Of a stretch of 64,000 nucleotides of DNA, positions 9,901 through 21,806 are shown piece after piece. The stretch is from Trichosporon coremiiforme (taxonomy: Eukaryota > Basidiomycota > Tremellomycetes > Trichosporonales > Trichosporonaceae), in NCBI GenBank assembly GCA_039545355.1, contig BCJJ01000012.1:124001-188000 (forward strand), written 5' to 3'. A program made the translations under genes and the position numbers. A model generated the notes under the pieces. It did not search any database, was not told the origin of the DNA, and saw only the letters and a list, made by a program, of their open reading frames with translations. Numbering within the stretch: the stretch's first letter is position 1; every line of letters starts with the position of its first letter.

Positions 9901-11330
9901 TGGTTAGATGCGCGTTTGGTTCAAGGAAACCGCAACCCTCGTTTTAAGTATCCGTGACGAGGTCGACAGCCTCGCACCGATGGGGAAAGCAGCCGCGCCG
10001 TCGCAACGATCGACGGCGGGCACGGGGCGACGGCGGTGCAGGCAGCGATCGGCGCGAGAGTAGTGCAGTCTGACCTGCATATTCACCCACCCTGGTCTAC
10101 ATGAGTTGGTCACTAAGGCTCCATTCATTGCTGCCCTTGACGACCATTCACTGGCACATGACGCCGATCCTGGTCCGTCCTTACGTCCTTCGGTATTTCC
10201 AGATACCGGCCGTAGTCACATTCGCCGGTGTACGGCACGCCTGTGACGTTGATGAGGTGAGGTGGCCGTCGACGAATTTTGCAACGCCAAGCGGGCCGAG
10301 GTTGGGTGTGCTCACGAGAAGCCTTCTGCGGTGCGACCATAGCCCGCAAGTACGGCCTCAACATGCCATGGGAGAGCGGGTGAGACACTTTGCTGTGCCG
10401 GCCGCCCGGGCTCAGCACCTATCCCCGCCCCTCCCACCACTCTCTCATTGTAGGGCAAGTCCGTCTCTTGGTGCTCGTCTCGAGGCATTGGGAAGTGCTC
10501 TCATGCCTCCGATACAATCAGCACGCGTGCCGAGAGGGTCAGAAGAGTTCTTCATGTGCAGCCGTAGTCCTGCACTGCAGAACTATCAACAATTTCCACA
10601 TTTTTCGATGCGTGGCCGCCACAGCAGCCCTACTGTAGGTAATTGCATATATCATCCAGCGGGGCGCTGCTGGAGTGGGGACCGTGGTTGACCGTGGGAG
10701 ACATTGAAATTAGCAAAAGCATGCTCCTACCTCGAAGTCCATCGTTGGCGCGGGCTCTTGCAGGGAGTACGAGTGCACACACATGCCAACACGACTTTGT
10801 GCGCGTCCTTGTTGATATGTTGGCGCAGCATAGGTGGCAGCAGCGACCGTGGGAAGGAGCGGGACTAGCAAGACTTGGTCCTCCAACCTCAGATGATGAG
10901 GTTCCTACTGAGTCCATCGTGGGAGATATTGAATCTAGAGAAGGCTCTCTCCGACCGGGCGAGGAGTTCCTACCGACCATCGATGTGGTCCATCGTGGGA
11001 GCCTTTGAATCTAGCCCAGGCTGTCTCCAACTCCATGTCCCCGGATCCCGGCGAGGACTCGATTGACTGCAGTGGCGCTGATCTGTCTGCGGAACTGTAT
11101 GCATTTCTAAGAAGTGGAGGATCGATCGATTACGCCGTCTCACCGGCGTTCTAAACTATAGCTAGGCATCATCTCTCTCATCGTGTCATGCAAAAATCGG
11201 ATGGTGAAATGTGGGCGCTGTCTACTACTATTACTCTCACTCTTCCTCCATCTCTCTCGCACTCCACTTGCCAGCGAACGAGTAACCCTCTCGCTCGCCT
11301 TTTGGTCGAGCTGGCTGCGCTCGCTCCACT
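9901..11330. other. Gene-poor spacer with short degenerate repeats
   Basis: About 1.4 kb between the secreted-protein gene and the 3' end of SPF1. No reading frame here shows protein-like composition. The right half holds imperfect repeats, described separately. Confidence 0.4.
10902..11033 (+). repeat. Two imperfect direct repeats (about 65-75 bp)
   Basis: The block starting TTCCTAC at 10902 and the one at 10977 share TCCATCGTGGGAG, then TTGAATCTAG, then GGCT.TCTCC. A weaker third relative lies near 10686-10725 (CCGTGGGAGACATTGAA, then GCTCCTAC). Probably local duplications; no coding role is seen. Confidence 0.5.
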
Positions 11331-14300
11331 CTACTGGATCTTCTTCTCCTCGATCGTGACCACCTCCTCGATCTCGGGGAGCTGCTTCTGCGCAGCCTCC
11401 TTCTCCTCGATCGCGCGGCGGGCCTCGCGACGCTCGCGGCCGCGAGTGACAAGCTCGGCCGGCTCGAGGTTGGCGAAGAGAGCCTTGCACGCGCGCTCGA
11501 CGATGAAGCAGAGCGCAAAGTCGGCCACCATGGCGCCGGCGAGGCGCCAGCGGAAGTCCCACGCCATGGGGACGAGCTGGAGCCACGAGTTGAGGTCGGG
11601 GAACAGGTCGAGGGCGCCAGAGTACGCGACAAGCGAGGCACCGGCGAGACCGTAGTAGAGAGGCTTGTTCTCCTTGATACCCTCACGGAAGGGACGGCCC
11701 TGGAAGTTGAGCACGAAGGTCGACACCTGCTGCGAGAGACCGAGGAGGTAGATCGCGGTGTTCAGGAGAGTGGGCTCGAACTTCTTCTCGAGGTCGATGA
11801 TGCCGCGGTCCTCGATCGACTTGCAGAGGCCAGTGATGTAGACGAGGGCGATAATGTGGACACCGAACTGAAGAAGGACGGAAAGCAGGACGTAGAGGTT
11901 GAAGATGTTGCCGAGGGGACGCTCACGCGACAGCTTCTCAACAGGCTTGGCACGCGAGATACACAGGAAGCACACGCTCATCAGCATACCGGTGATCGTG
12001 ACCTGGTAGTCGCCGAACTTGATGCCGTCGAGGTACTGGACCGAGAGCGACCAGGCGGTGATAAGACAGTTGAGCGCGAGAATCTTGTACATCTGGATCG
12101 TGGCGACGAGTGTGCAGCGACCCTGGCGGATGACGTTCGAGATCGCCTTGACGTTGGCAAGCTTGGAAGTGAAGGGAGCGGCGCACGAAGCGTCACCAAG
12201 CTTGATCTGGGGAACCTCCTGGCCATCGTCGAGGTCGGCGAGCTTCGAGGTGATAGTCGTCAGGTCGAACTTCTCCATGGGGTTCTGCTTCTTCGCGCTC
12301 TGGTGAGTGGAAGCAACCTCCTGTTGGGTCTGGACGAGCTCAGGGTAAAGGTCGCGGAGCTGAGGAGGAACGGGAGGAGGAGGCTGGTTGAAGCGGGCGG
12401 AGATCTTGCACTGCTGCTCGTAGACCTTCTTGAGGCGCTCGTTGCGCTGGTGCTCAGCGATAGCCTTCAGGTCGTCCTCAGTACCGTCGAGAAGGGCAAC
12501 ACCGACGTGAGCCTGCTTGAGAGCACCGACATCGTTGGTTCCGTCACCAGCCATGAGGGTGGTGTAGCCAAGCTCACGGAGAGTGCCGACGATGAACTCC
12601 TTCTGCGAGGGAGAGACACGAGCGTAGACCCAGGTGTGGGTAACGAGGTCCTTCCACTGCTCGGGGCGGTGCTCGTAGGCGCGAACGGTAGGGCCAGTGA
12701 TACAGATGTCGTAGTTGTCGAGAATGTCCTTGTCGAGGGGCTCCTCGGGGTTGACGGAGATCACCTTGGTCTCGTCGACATTGCGCCAGACGAGCTGGTC
12801 AGACGAGCCCTCCTTCAGGTCGAGAATCATGCAGTCACGGTCGACAATCTCGACCTCGCGAGCGACGTGGATAGCCGTGAGAGGGTTGTCACCAGTGATC
12901 ATGATGCAGCGGTGGGAGGAGTCGGCGAGCATCTTGAGGGTCTCGACAGCGTCAGGCTTGAGAGGGCAGTGGAACACGAGGAAACCAGCGAACTCGAGGT
13001 TGGACTCGACCTCGTCACGGGTAACGGAGTTGATCTTGTCCGGGGTGAGGGCCATCTGCTTGACACCAAGAGCGAGGACACGCGATCCACGACGGGTGTA
13101 GTAGCGGTAGGTGTCCTCGTAGAAGTCGGGAACGTTGGTGTACATGGACTTGAGGGTCTCCGGGGCACCCTTGACGGTAGCAATCCACTTGCGGCCAGAC
13201 TTGTCGGTGACGGAGGCGATAGTCGACATGCGCTTGAGGGCAGACGAGAACTGGAAGCGGCGGCGGATCGTGAGCTGGTAGTCGTGGGTCGAGTTGGTCT
13301 CGTTAGGCGAAACGTTGTCGCCCTTGGAGAGCTTCCAGTTGAGAGCGTCAAGAGTGGTGCGCTCCATGGGGTCACCGACGATGGTGCCGTCGTCGAGAAG
13401 AACGAGCGAGTGCGCACCGGCAAGGGCCAGGGTGGTCTCCTTGCCAACGACCTTGACGTCCTCGAGGCGCTTGGGGTCCTTGGCGTCGACACCACAGACA
13501 CCCTCAACGACGAGGTTCTCGCCGGTGATGGTACCAGTCTTGTCGAAGCAACAAACGTCGACGTTTCCGGCGAAAGGAATGCGGAACGGCTCAGTACAGA
13601 AGATGGCGAACTTCTGCAGGGTGACGAGCGACGTGTTGACAGCGAGCGAGAGCTCCATGGGAAGCTCAGGGGGAACCACCGAGGTGATGATAAGAACACA
13701 GTCGAGGAGGAGCTTGCCCTTGGCCATGCCGCGCTCGAGACCGCGGGTCCAGACATACCAGGAAGCGGCAATGGCGAAGATGAGCAGGAACAGGATGAAA
13801 AGGAAGGACTCGAAGTTGTTAGCGGAGACGCGCTCAGTCGAGAAGATCATGGTGCGGACGAGCTGGCCCTGGGTTGTGCCGAAACCAGTGCGCAAGACAA
13901 CGGCGAGACAGCCGCCGTCGGGTGTCTTCATGCCGGTGTCGTCGCCAGACGAAACCTGGAGAGCCTTAGTGCCAGAGAAGAGGACCTCGTTGCGGTCAGA
14001 CCCGTTGATATCGAGCCTGTCGGCCGGGTCGCGAAGCTCAACGCTCTCCTTCAGGAGGGGAGTCGACTCTCCGGAGAGCATGGCCTCGTTCACAATACAG
14101 GTTCCACGGAGGAGGAGCAGGTCGCAAGGAATGCCAGAGTCAGGCTTGGTGCGGGTGATCGACACCAGGTCTCCGGGAACAAGGTCAGAGGAGATGACCT
14201 CCTTCCACTTGCCGTCACGGAAGACCATGAGGGGGAAGGGGGTGATGCTCATGGTGCGGAACTCGGTAAGAGTGCGAACGCGCTGGAAGACGACGGTGCA

Positions 14301-15136
14301 CTCGAAGACGACGAGCATGAAGGCAGTGAACAGCGAGTAGTACCAGTACTCGTCGAGGCACCAGAGGGCGACACAGAACATCTGGAAGACGAAGAAGGGG
14401 GCAACGGCGTGCTCAGCGAAGAGCTCGGTGAACTTCGGGATGGGGATGTGACACTCGTTCGGGCCGTACATGGCCTTGAGGTAGTCGTAGGACGGCGCCT
14501 TGGTGTTGGTACCGTGGGTCACGATACCGCGCGAGTGCTGGAAGACGCTGAGGGGCGGGTTGCTGTCGCAGGGGTACGGGATGCGCTCAAACTCCTTGAC
14601 GTCCTGGTTGAAGACGTAGGTGTCGCGCTGGTAGATGAAGCTGTAGCGGGTCTGGGTCTCGGCGCCGGGGGTCGGCTGCTTGTCGAGCGGGACGAACTCG
14701 CCCTTGCCCTTGCCCTTCTTGGGGATGACACGGATGGTGGACGCCGTGTCGAGCGAGCTGGCGGGACGGTAGCAGAGGGCGGCGCGGACATTGTTGCTCC
14801 AGCGAGTGGCGAGGAAGCTGAGGAGATGGCCACCGAAGACGATGACGCAGTAGATGAAGGTCCACTCCTCAGAGCCGATGTACTTGTCGTAGGCAAAGTT
14901 GTAGGCGTAGAAGAGGGCGGGCCAAAGGGCTGTATTTGTCAGCTGAGCGTGCACAAGGACTCCAGCATGAGGTGGTACTCACAGAGCCAAGGAAGACCGT
15001 AGATGCGCCATGAGATGGGGATGGGGTTGAGTAGGCTGACCGACTCTATCTCTGGCGATTTGATCGCCGGTCGGGAGCTAGAGGTCAGCAAAAGAGCACA
15101 GACAGAGGGGGGTGCGAATCCGACTTACGAGCTCAT
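11331..15136 (-). CDS. SPF1: P5A-type ATPase Spf1 (ER transmembrane helix dislocase)
   Basis: ER membrane P-type ATPase that extracts mis-inserted or mistargeted transmembrane helices. Exons 15136-15129 (8 nt), 15077-14983 and 14929-11331 give 1,233 residues. The tiny first exon and second exon yield MSSSRPAIKSPEIES followed by SLLNPIPISWRIYG, which fits the known Spf1 N-terminus, so the Met inside the large exon at 14954 is not the start. Seen motifs: the P5 membrane signature PPELPMELSLAVN, the phosphorylation site CFDKTGTIT, TGDNPLTA, and the hinge GDGTNDVGALKQ, with a cluster of C-terminal membrane segments. Length matches yeast Spf1 (about 1,215). The gene diverges from ERD2, another ER/Golgi quality-control component. 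Confidence 0.93.
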
Positions 15137-15895
15137 TGTGAGTAGAGCTGGGTGTCCCGATGAAGTGTGTAGTAGAGAGATAAGGTGGAGATAAAAAGTT
15201 GATGATAAATGAAGGTCGACGCACGGTAATTGCCAGCACACCCCACCGGGCACTATCGACGGTATATCGTACGCGCGGCGTTGATGGCAAGTACCGGCGC
15301 AAACCGAGGCCTCTCCTTCGCTGGCCGTGCTGGCTCACTGGGGTGAGCTGAGCGCCGAAATCTGCTAGTCCCTTAGCCTCGATAGGCTCTAGACGCTCTA
15401 GAGCTCTAGACGCCCGGTCAGCGTAGGCCCGGCAAAATGCCCTGACCCATCCTTTCGCCGGCCGGCTGAGTGCTCCCTGCACGCGACTCTGCAGTGGCCA
15501 GGCATGCCCGCACACCAGCTTTGGACATTTGCTCCCGCCTTCTAATCCGGATTACATCATGTCAAAGCCCCCCCTCCACGTTCCAGTGACCCAAATAGAA
15601 ACACGATCCCCGCTCTAATCACAGGGTGGACGCTGTTGGGGTGCCTTGACGTGCCTAGTCACTCCGCGCCACGTTCACGCACATCTGGCACCTGGCACCT
15701 AGCAGCACACATACTTGCTCTTGGATTTCTACAGCTAGGCTTTGTTCCAACTTCCTTTACCACCCCGAAAGGCCAACCCTCGCCAGTCCGCATCACAAAC
15801 ACACGGACACCGATACCCCCAACGCGAAACCCGGCTCACCCGTCCTCACCTTCCCCCTTCTTGGTCCCCCGGTCATCGAAACAGAGTCGCCCGCC
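15137..15895. promoter_or_regulatory. Divergent promoter region SPF1 / ERD2
   Basis: A 759-bp region between the two divergent starts. It has no coding signal, some palindromic CTAGAGCTCTAGA-type sequence near 15390-15410, and a C/T-rich leader next to ERD2. No defined regulatory element can be named with confidence. Confidence 0.35.
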
Positions 15896-17096
15896 ATGAA
15901 TATCTTCCGGTTCCTTGGTGAGTTGCGCGCGACACCGACATGACGTGGAGATGGCCGACATGAGCGGAGCCGACGGACGCGCACCGATGGATCGCACCGA
16001 CATTGCTGGGATTCAACGACGCAAAACAAAGACACAGCCGTCGCGGTCTATGGGAGCCTGGGAACAGCTGCGGGACTCTTCTGCATACTGCGACGGACCG
16101 ACTCTCGCTGCGTTCGTGGCCCAGGCTGGTGGCTTGGAACGACGTTTCAGACTGCGCCAGTGTGCCGGGCTAGAAGACAGAACACCGCGCCACGACTACT
16201 CCCGAGCGCCGAGTCCGTCGTGACCATTGCAGTCGAGGAAGGCGACTCTGCGCCCCAGCACCAACGTCGAGGCAGCTGTTATGCTTGCGGTGGTCGGCTG
16301 CGGGCCATGAACCTTGCTCGTCTCCCGCCCTCTTCTCCCCGCCTGCTTCGGTCTCAAGAGTGTCCCTTGCCGCCTGCATGCGTCTGCTATCTGCCCGCCT
16401 GACGTCTCCGCGTCATGTCTGCCATCCGATCTCTGCTCTCCCCAGCTCGGCAAGGCTTCGCACCAAGCTAACATTCCAGGCGACATGTCGCACCTCGCGT
16501 CAATCTTCCTCCTGCTGCACAAGATGATCACCTCGCGCTCCGCGCGTGGCATCTCCTTCAAGTCGCAGGCTCTCTACCTCCTGGTCTTCGTGACGCGGTA
16601 TCTGGACCTCCACAAGTTCTACTCTGTGTACAACACGCTCATGAAGATCTTCTTCATCGCCTCTGCCGCCTACACCATCTACATGATGAAGGTCAAGTTC
16701 CGCCCCACGCAGGACCCGTCGCTCGACACCTTCAACGTCGCGTACATCCTCGGTCCTGCCGCCCTCGCCGCCCTCATCTTCACGCAGAAGTACAACTTCT
16801 CTGAGATCACGTGGACGTTCTCGCTCTGGATCGAGAGTCTCGCCATCCTGCCGCAGCTCTTCATGCTCCAGCGCACGGGTGAGGCGGACAACATCACGAC
16901 CCACTACCTCGCCGCCCTCGGTCTGTACCGCGGCCTCTACATCCCCAACTGGATCTACCGGTACTACACTGAGACTGGGCCCTTTGACTGGAGGCCCGTG
17001 CTCCCCGGTCTCATCCAGACTGCGCTTTATGCCGACTTTGGGTATATCTACGTCACCAAGGTGCTCAAGGGAAAGAAGTTTGAGCTCCCCGCTTAA
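15896..17096 (+). CDS. ERD2: ER lumen protein retention (KDEL/HDEL) receptor
   Basis: Seven-helix Golgi receptor that binds C-terminal HDEL-type signals on escaped ER residents and returns them in COPI vesicles. Exons 15896-15917 and 16480-17096 give 212 residues, the family length. The short first exon encodes MNIFRFLG, the invariant N-terminus, and continues in frame into DMSHLASIFLLLHKM. Typical motifs are GISFKSQALY, VFVTRYLDL and NWIYRYY. The 562-nt intron is far longer than most introns here and has no obvious coding content. The gene shares its upstream region with SPF1. Confidence 0.94.
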
Positions 17097-17504
17097 GCTG
17101 CTCAGCGAGCCAGCGAGCGTTCACCACAAGTCTCTGCATGTCGTTGGGCCGAGAGCCCCTCGATACGTCACTTGTGGCTCCCTCCTCCCCCCCCTTCTCC
17201 TCACGCCCCGCCTTGCTCCTCTTTCCCCCTTTAGTCCCTCCTCCCCGTCAAGCTAGCCTCGACATGTCCCCCATAGAATTGACACAAAAACTGCATGAAA
17301 AAAGTGAGAATAAAACTGTGCAAGGTTGCTCGTGAAGTGTAGGATAAAAAGTAAGAATACAATAGTAGTGGCAATAGAATTATCAAGGCTTCAAGGGTCT
17401 TCGCGTTTGTGTGGTGGGGTGATGGGGATGTGTGTGTGTGTGTGTGGGTGTGTGGGTGGAGTGTAAGTGAATGCGATGTGGGTGTGGATGATGGAAGTGC
17501 AGGC
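17097..17504. other. Convergent 3' region ERD2 / GATA gene
   Basis: 3' flanks of two convergent genes with A-rich, polyadenylation-like stretches near 17280-17380. It includes a (TG)9 tract at 17429-17446. No gene is seen. Confidence 0.4.
17429..17446 (+). repeat. (TG)9 microsatellite
   Basis: Nine uninterrupted TG units followed by further TG-rich sequence, just downstream of the GATA-factor stop codon. Confidence 0.85.
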
Positions 17505-19997
17505 CTACGCGGCGGCAGGGAAGTTGTTGAAGAGGGCGAGCAGCTCGTCGGCGTTCCCGACCCCATTGTCCGAGAGCTTGTTGATGAGGTCCTGGAGCTG
17601 CGCCTTCTCGTCGCGGCCGTTGTTCTCCTTGTCGCTGTCGTCGTCATGCGGCGTGACCGAGTGCCGGAGCGCGCTAGGCTGCGGCTGGGCGTGCTGCGGA
17701 GGCGGAGGGGAGACCTTGGAGCACTCGCTGTCCCGCGGCGAAGGGTCGAGCGGGGACTGGTGCGCGGGACTGCCACTCGGCGAAGAGAGGAGCAGCGCCG
17801 AGTGCGGCAGGTTCGAAGGCAGGGCGGGCGGCGAGGAGGGAGGTAACTGGCTGAAGTCGAAGGGCGACGATGCCAGAGACAGAGCGTCGAGCGACGCCGC
17901 GCTCGAGGTGCGCTGGAACAGCTGGCTGAAAACGTCGTCCTCGGACGAGGCGGCGGGATCGGTCTGCTCCTGGTGGGCACGCGCGCGTACCACACTCGAC
18001 ACGTCCGCCTCCGAGTGCCTCCTAGGGCTCGGGTGGGACTTGGCAGTAGACGGGCCCGGGGTCGTAGTGCCGGGCTTCATGGAAAACCCGTCCATATCGA
18101 AGAAGGCGCCGGTCTGGCTGTTCCACGCGGGAGCGGGCGCGTCGTCGCTGAGCGGCATGGCGAGGTTCTGCTCCGTGTCGGCCAGTGGGCGGCGGGCAGG
18201 CGTCTTTGCCTCGCTCGGCGGCTGAGCCCAGCCTCCGGGTGATGAGGCAGCGGCGGCAGCACTCTCGGCGAACTTTGCGTTGCGTACGCGGGCAGCCGCA
18301 GCGGGCGCGCGGGGCGGGGATGTCATGGGCCCGGCCGCCTTGGGTGCCCGAGCAACAGCACGAGTCTGGCGCGCCTTGCCGTTGGCTATCCTCCGCGCAT
18401 CGTTCTCGACTGCTTGCGTCAGAGTCCGCTTGAAGCCCGGCGACGGCGCGATAGGCTGAGGCTCGGACGGCTCGCTTGGCGGCTCCGCAGGGATCGTGGA
18501 CCACAGCGTCGGCGGCCGCATTGTCTTCGTCTTGTTGTAGTACAGGCCGCATGCGTTGCAGACGCGCTCCATCTTGTCGTCGACCTTCTTCGTGCGCCAC
18601 ACGGAACTCTTTGTTGTACCGCAATTGTAGCACTTCGTCACACCGGCGACGGTGGACTGTCGCTGGTTGTTTCGTCGCTTCGCCGGCGGCTGGGAGCTCG
18701 AGGGGTCCGGTGACGAACGCTTCTTAGACGTAGACGCCTCCGCCAGCCGCCTCGCCTCTGCTTCGGCACGCGCCTTCTCTGTCGCCGACTTGATCGGCGC
18801 TCCTGTCAGCTGCTCGAGCATGTTCAGGAATGCCGGCGACTCCAGCAACCTTTGGGCCTGATCCTTGGTCAACGTTTCAGGCTTGGCGTAAATTTCGGCC
18901 GGGATGCCCATCGAGTTCGAGTCGTCGGAACGGATGGGTGTGCTGGAAGGCTGGGGAGCCGGCGCCGATGGCGGAGGGGTGGGGACGGGTGCATGCGAGT
19001 TGTGCGCGATGGCCGGGCGAATGGGGACATTCTGGTCCTTCTGCTGCAGCTTCTCGCGCTCCGCAGCAGCAGCGGCAGCCTTCTTCTTCTTACCGAGCGG
19101 TCGTCCCCTCGGCAGTTTCGGCTTGTCCTGTTGAGAAGGCGGTTGCGACATGTCGGAATGCGGGGCGGAGCTTGAAGGCATCTGTGGCGGAGCGTGAACG
19201 GGAAGAGGAAGTCCGTCGGGGAAGACCGGGACACCAGCAGCACTGCCGTCCTCGACGGACACATGAAGTGGGCCGGGGAAGACGGGGCCAGCCATGGTGG
19301 GCTTGAGACCAACGCAGAGCTCGATGCCCCATGCTGCGCCGTCGATGCCGGCATTCCTGTTGGCGGCAACGAGGGCCTCGAGAGGGTTCGTGTGCTTCGA
19401 CGAGGTGCCTACGGTCACAAACTCTGCTCGCCTGACGAGGCGTCCAGTGATGAGACTCTTTCCGACGCCGGGCTCATCCAGGGCCCAGCTGACCATACCC
19501 TTCCCCGTCCATACCTCTGATGTCGATGCCGCCGAACGCGTCCGTCGCAGGAACGTTTCTCGGGGGTCGAGGACGTAGAGCGAGTGGTCGGGTGAACAAG
19601 GGTGGGCGGGATGTAATTCTGGGCTGTGTCGTCAGCCATCGTTGCACTTCAATGTGGTTCAATGCGGAAGGTGGGTGTGGAGTCGCGTCTATTCATCCTG
19701 ACAAGCCATATGGCGTGACGCGCCCTGTCAAACTCACCTAGCCATGACAATGCCTTGCACCACAGTCTTCAAGTAGATCGCGCCCCATGCTTCATCACCG
19801 TGGCCGACGTCGCTCCGTCCAGGTGCCGCATGCACGTATACTTGTTGCGGGGTGGGGAAGAGTGACGTGAACGTCTGGGCTGATGACGGGAGGTGGTAGG
19901 AAACTTGCACTATCGAATTAGCTTACTGCACGGGCTGAAGTCTTTTCTCACCAGGCAAGTTGTGTATCTTGTTCCCCGCGAGGGAGCCGGACGCCAT
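17505..19997 (-). CDS. GATA zinc-finger factor with Ams2/Spt21-like N-terminus
   Basis: Probable nuclear transcription factor of 778 residues from exons 19997-19952, 19909-19738 and 19623-17505. A single GATA finger (C-x2-C ... C-x2-C; CYNCGTTKSS, then VCNACGLYY) lies near residue 404. An AT-hook-like PRGRPLGKKKK lies near residue 243. The N-terminal 150 residues (TSLFPTPQQVYVH, SPELHPAH, LYVLDPRETF, GMVSWALDEP, LITGRLV) resemble, from memory, the domain shared by fission-yeast Ams2 and budding-yeast Spt21, which control histone gene transcription. The rest is Pro/Ser/Ala-rich and probably disordered. The GATA assignment is firm; the histone-gene role is inferred only from the N-terminal resemblance. 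Confidence 0.8.
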
Positions 19998-20713
19998 GGT
20001 GGGAAGTCTCTGAGGACGTTTTGTCCTGTGAGGTCCACAATAAGAGGCTATGGGTGATGTTGCGATGTTGAGGCGTGTCAGAAGAGACAATTGGTGCCGT
20101 GTGGTGGTGAGTCAATGGTGGGAGAGTGGGACTTCGAAACGAGGCGTCGAGTATCGCGTGAGCAATGGATGAGAGAGTGACGAGAGTGTAGCTGAGAGCG
20201 ATGTCGACGACCTCAAGAGGAGTGGTGGGTGCGAAGGACTCCGGAGTCTGATGGATATGAGCAAAATCAATGTCTGGAGGAGACGCGTCTTGGTCAGGTA
20301 ATGAAGGCTGGCCGTGTTGGGTGCGAGTGGCCCATGGCGCACAAGCCAGCCAGAATGGATGGACGCCCAGGCAGGGGTGTTGACTGCCATTCCACGTGCA
20401 CGACCCTGGAAATCCGCTCCAACAAAACAGTCGCGTCGCGCGGCATCAATTTTCCTCTCGACATGACGTCGTCTGCCGTAGTGTCTCACTGCCCGACCGG
20501 GATGTTGCTGCAGTGGGGCAAGCTCGCTAGTCTATTGTATGCAGCGGAACTCCCGCGCACAGCGGAAGCGTGGACTGGTATGCACTATGCTGTAGGTAAT
20601 ACATCTGTCGGGTCCATGCGAAACAACAAAATCCCAAACTGATCTGACGGCTCTATTGTGTGGAGGGCTGAGGGCGGCTGAGGGGTAGAATGAAGGGGCT
20701 GCTGCGCGCCTTC
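19998..20713. other. Upstream region of the GATA gene and 3' flank of UTP11
   Basis: About 700 bp with no credible coding signal on either strand. It probably contains the GATA gene promoter (near 20000-20300) and the UTP11 terminator region. Confidence 0.35.
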
Positions 20714-21806
20714 TCACTTCCTACGCTCCAGCTTCCACTTCCACTGCTTCCCTTGCCACTTTTTGCGCTCGCCGTTGCGGTCCTCAGGGACGTTCTTGTC
20801 CTCAACGAAACCCGCATCACGGATACGCCTCGCCGCACCCTTGCCCATGAGCCCCTTCTGCGTCTCCAGCCGGCTCTCCGCCTCGCGCAGCAGACGAACG
20901 CGGCCAAGAAGAGCAGACAACCGAGCCAGAAGCTCCATGCGGTATTCCTGCTGTCAGCTCACGGCCCATGACGATGAACTCACCCGTGCCTCGGTGCCAT
21001 CATCGGCCTCGTCCTCAGACTCGGATTCCGGGGTAGGCTCCTTCGCCTTCCGTCGTCGCTTCGGCTTCTCGGGCTCCGCCCATCCGAGGTCCACCGCCTC
21101 CTCGTCTTCCTCGTATTTCTCGACTTCTCCAGCCTTCTGTCCAAACGAGTCGACTGCCGTCAGCTTCAGCCCTGATATGATATCGACTCACAGTCCTCCT
21201 TCGAGTCGACGAAGACGACGTGGCCCTCCGAAGGCACCTGCTTCGCCTTTCCCTTCCTACTGCTTGTCGTCGGTCGGATGATCACGCCCATGTCGGCCAG
21301 CTTCTCCACCTCGGCGAGCTCAGAAGCAGCATCCCACTCGGAGCTGCTGCTAGCAGGGGCGGTAATCTGCAGCTCGGCGCGGAGTTTAGCAATTTTCTAA
21401 TGTTAGCTAACGCTAGCAATCCGAAGCTCACCTTCTCATCCTGTGCAATCTGCACCTTGACGTATCCGACGTCCTGGCTCTTCAGCAGCCGCACCATGTC
21501 CGTCGACAAAGACTCGTTGCCACGATCGGCGATCGCCACACCACCCTTCGTCTGGCCCTTGACCATGCCCCAGTAGAATTCATCCTTGTTGCGGAAGGCG
21601 GCTTTCTCTCGGAGCTTCTTAATCCTGTCCTTCTTCGACTTGTAGTCGCGAGCTCGGTGGACGTAGTCCTTGTGCTTCTCGAGGAGACCGAGCCTCTGGC
21701 GGTTGAGCGGCTGGGCTCGCTCGCGGTGGTTACGCCTCGACATAACATCTGCGGTTAGTTTAGGAGGGCAATCAAGCAACTCACTTTTGCGTGCTGCGTT
21801 GACCAT
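20714..21806 (-). CDS. UTP11: U3 snoRNA-associated protein Utp11
   Basis: Component of the small-subunit processome needed for 18S rRNA maturation in the nucleolus. Five exons: 21806-21785, 21748-21432, 21396-21192, 21153-20984 and 20950-20714, giving 316 residues. The N-terminus ([11 protein letters not shown], then [23 protein letters not shown] and [12 protein letters not shown]) and [11 protein letters not shown] are hallmark Utp11 blocks. The C-terminus ends in a basic, Trp/Lys-rich tail ([15 protein letters not shown]). The four introns are only 33-38 nt long. An in-frame Met at 21815 could add three residues; 21806 was chosen because the family starts close to the basic block. The gene diverges from the ABC-COX10 fusion gene. 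Confidence 0.92.

Noticed and set aside
14954..14956. Met at 14954 as the start of SPF1
   Set aside because: Upstream exons 15136-15129 and 15077-14983 splice in frame and supply the expected N-terminus with SLLNPIP..WR.YG.
11856..15002. Plus-strand open frame of 1,048 codons opposite SPF1
   Set aside because: It is an antisense shadow of SPF1: Val/Glu/Gly-rich with no motif, and produced by the GC-rich third positions of the real gene.
15105..15125. tRNA B-box-like word (GGTGCGAATCC)
   Set aside because: It lies in a short SPF1 intron, and no A-box or cloverleaf could be found at the proper distance.
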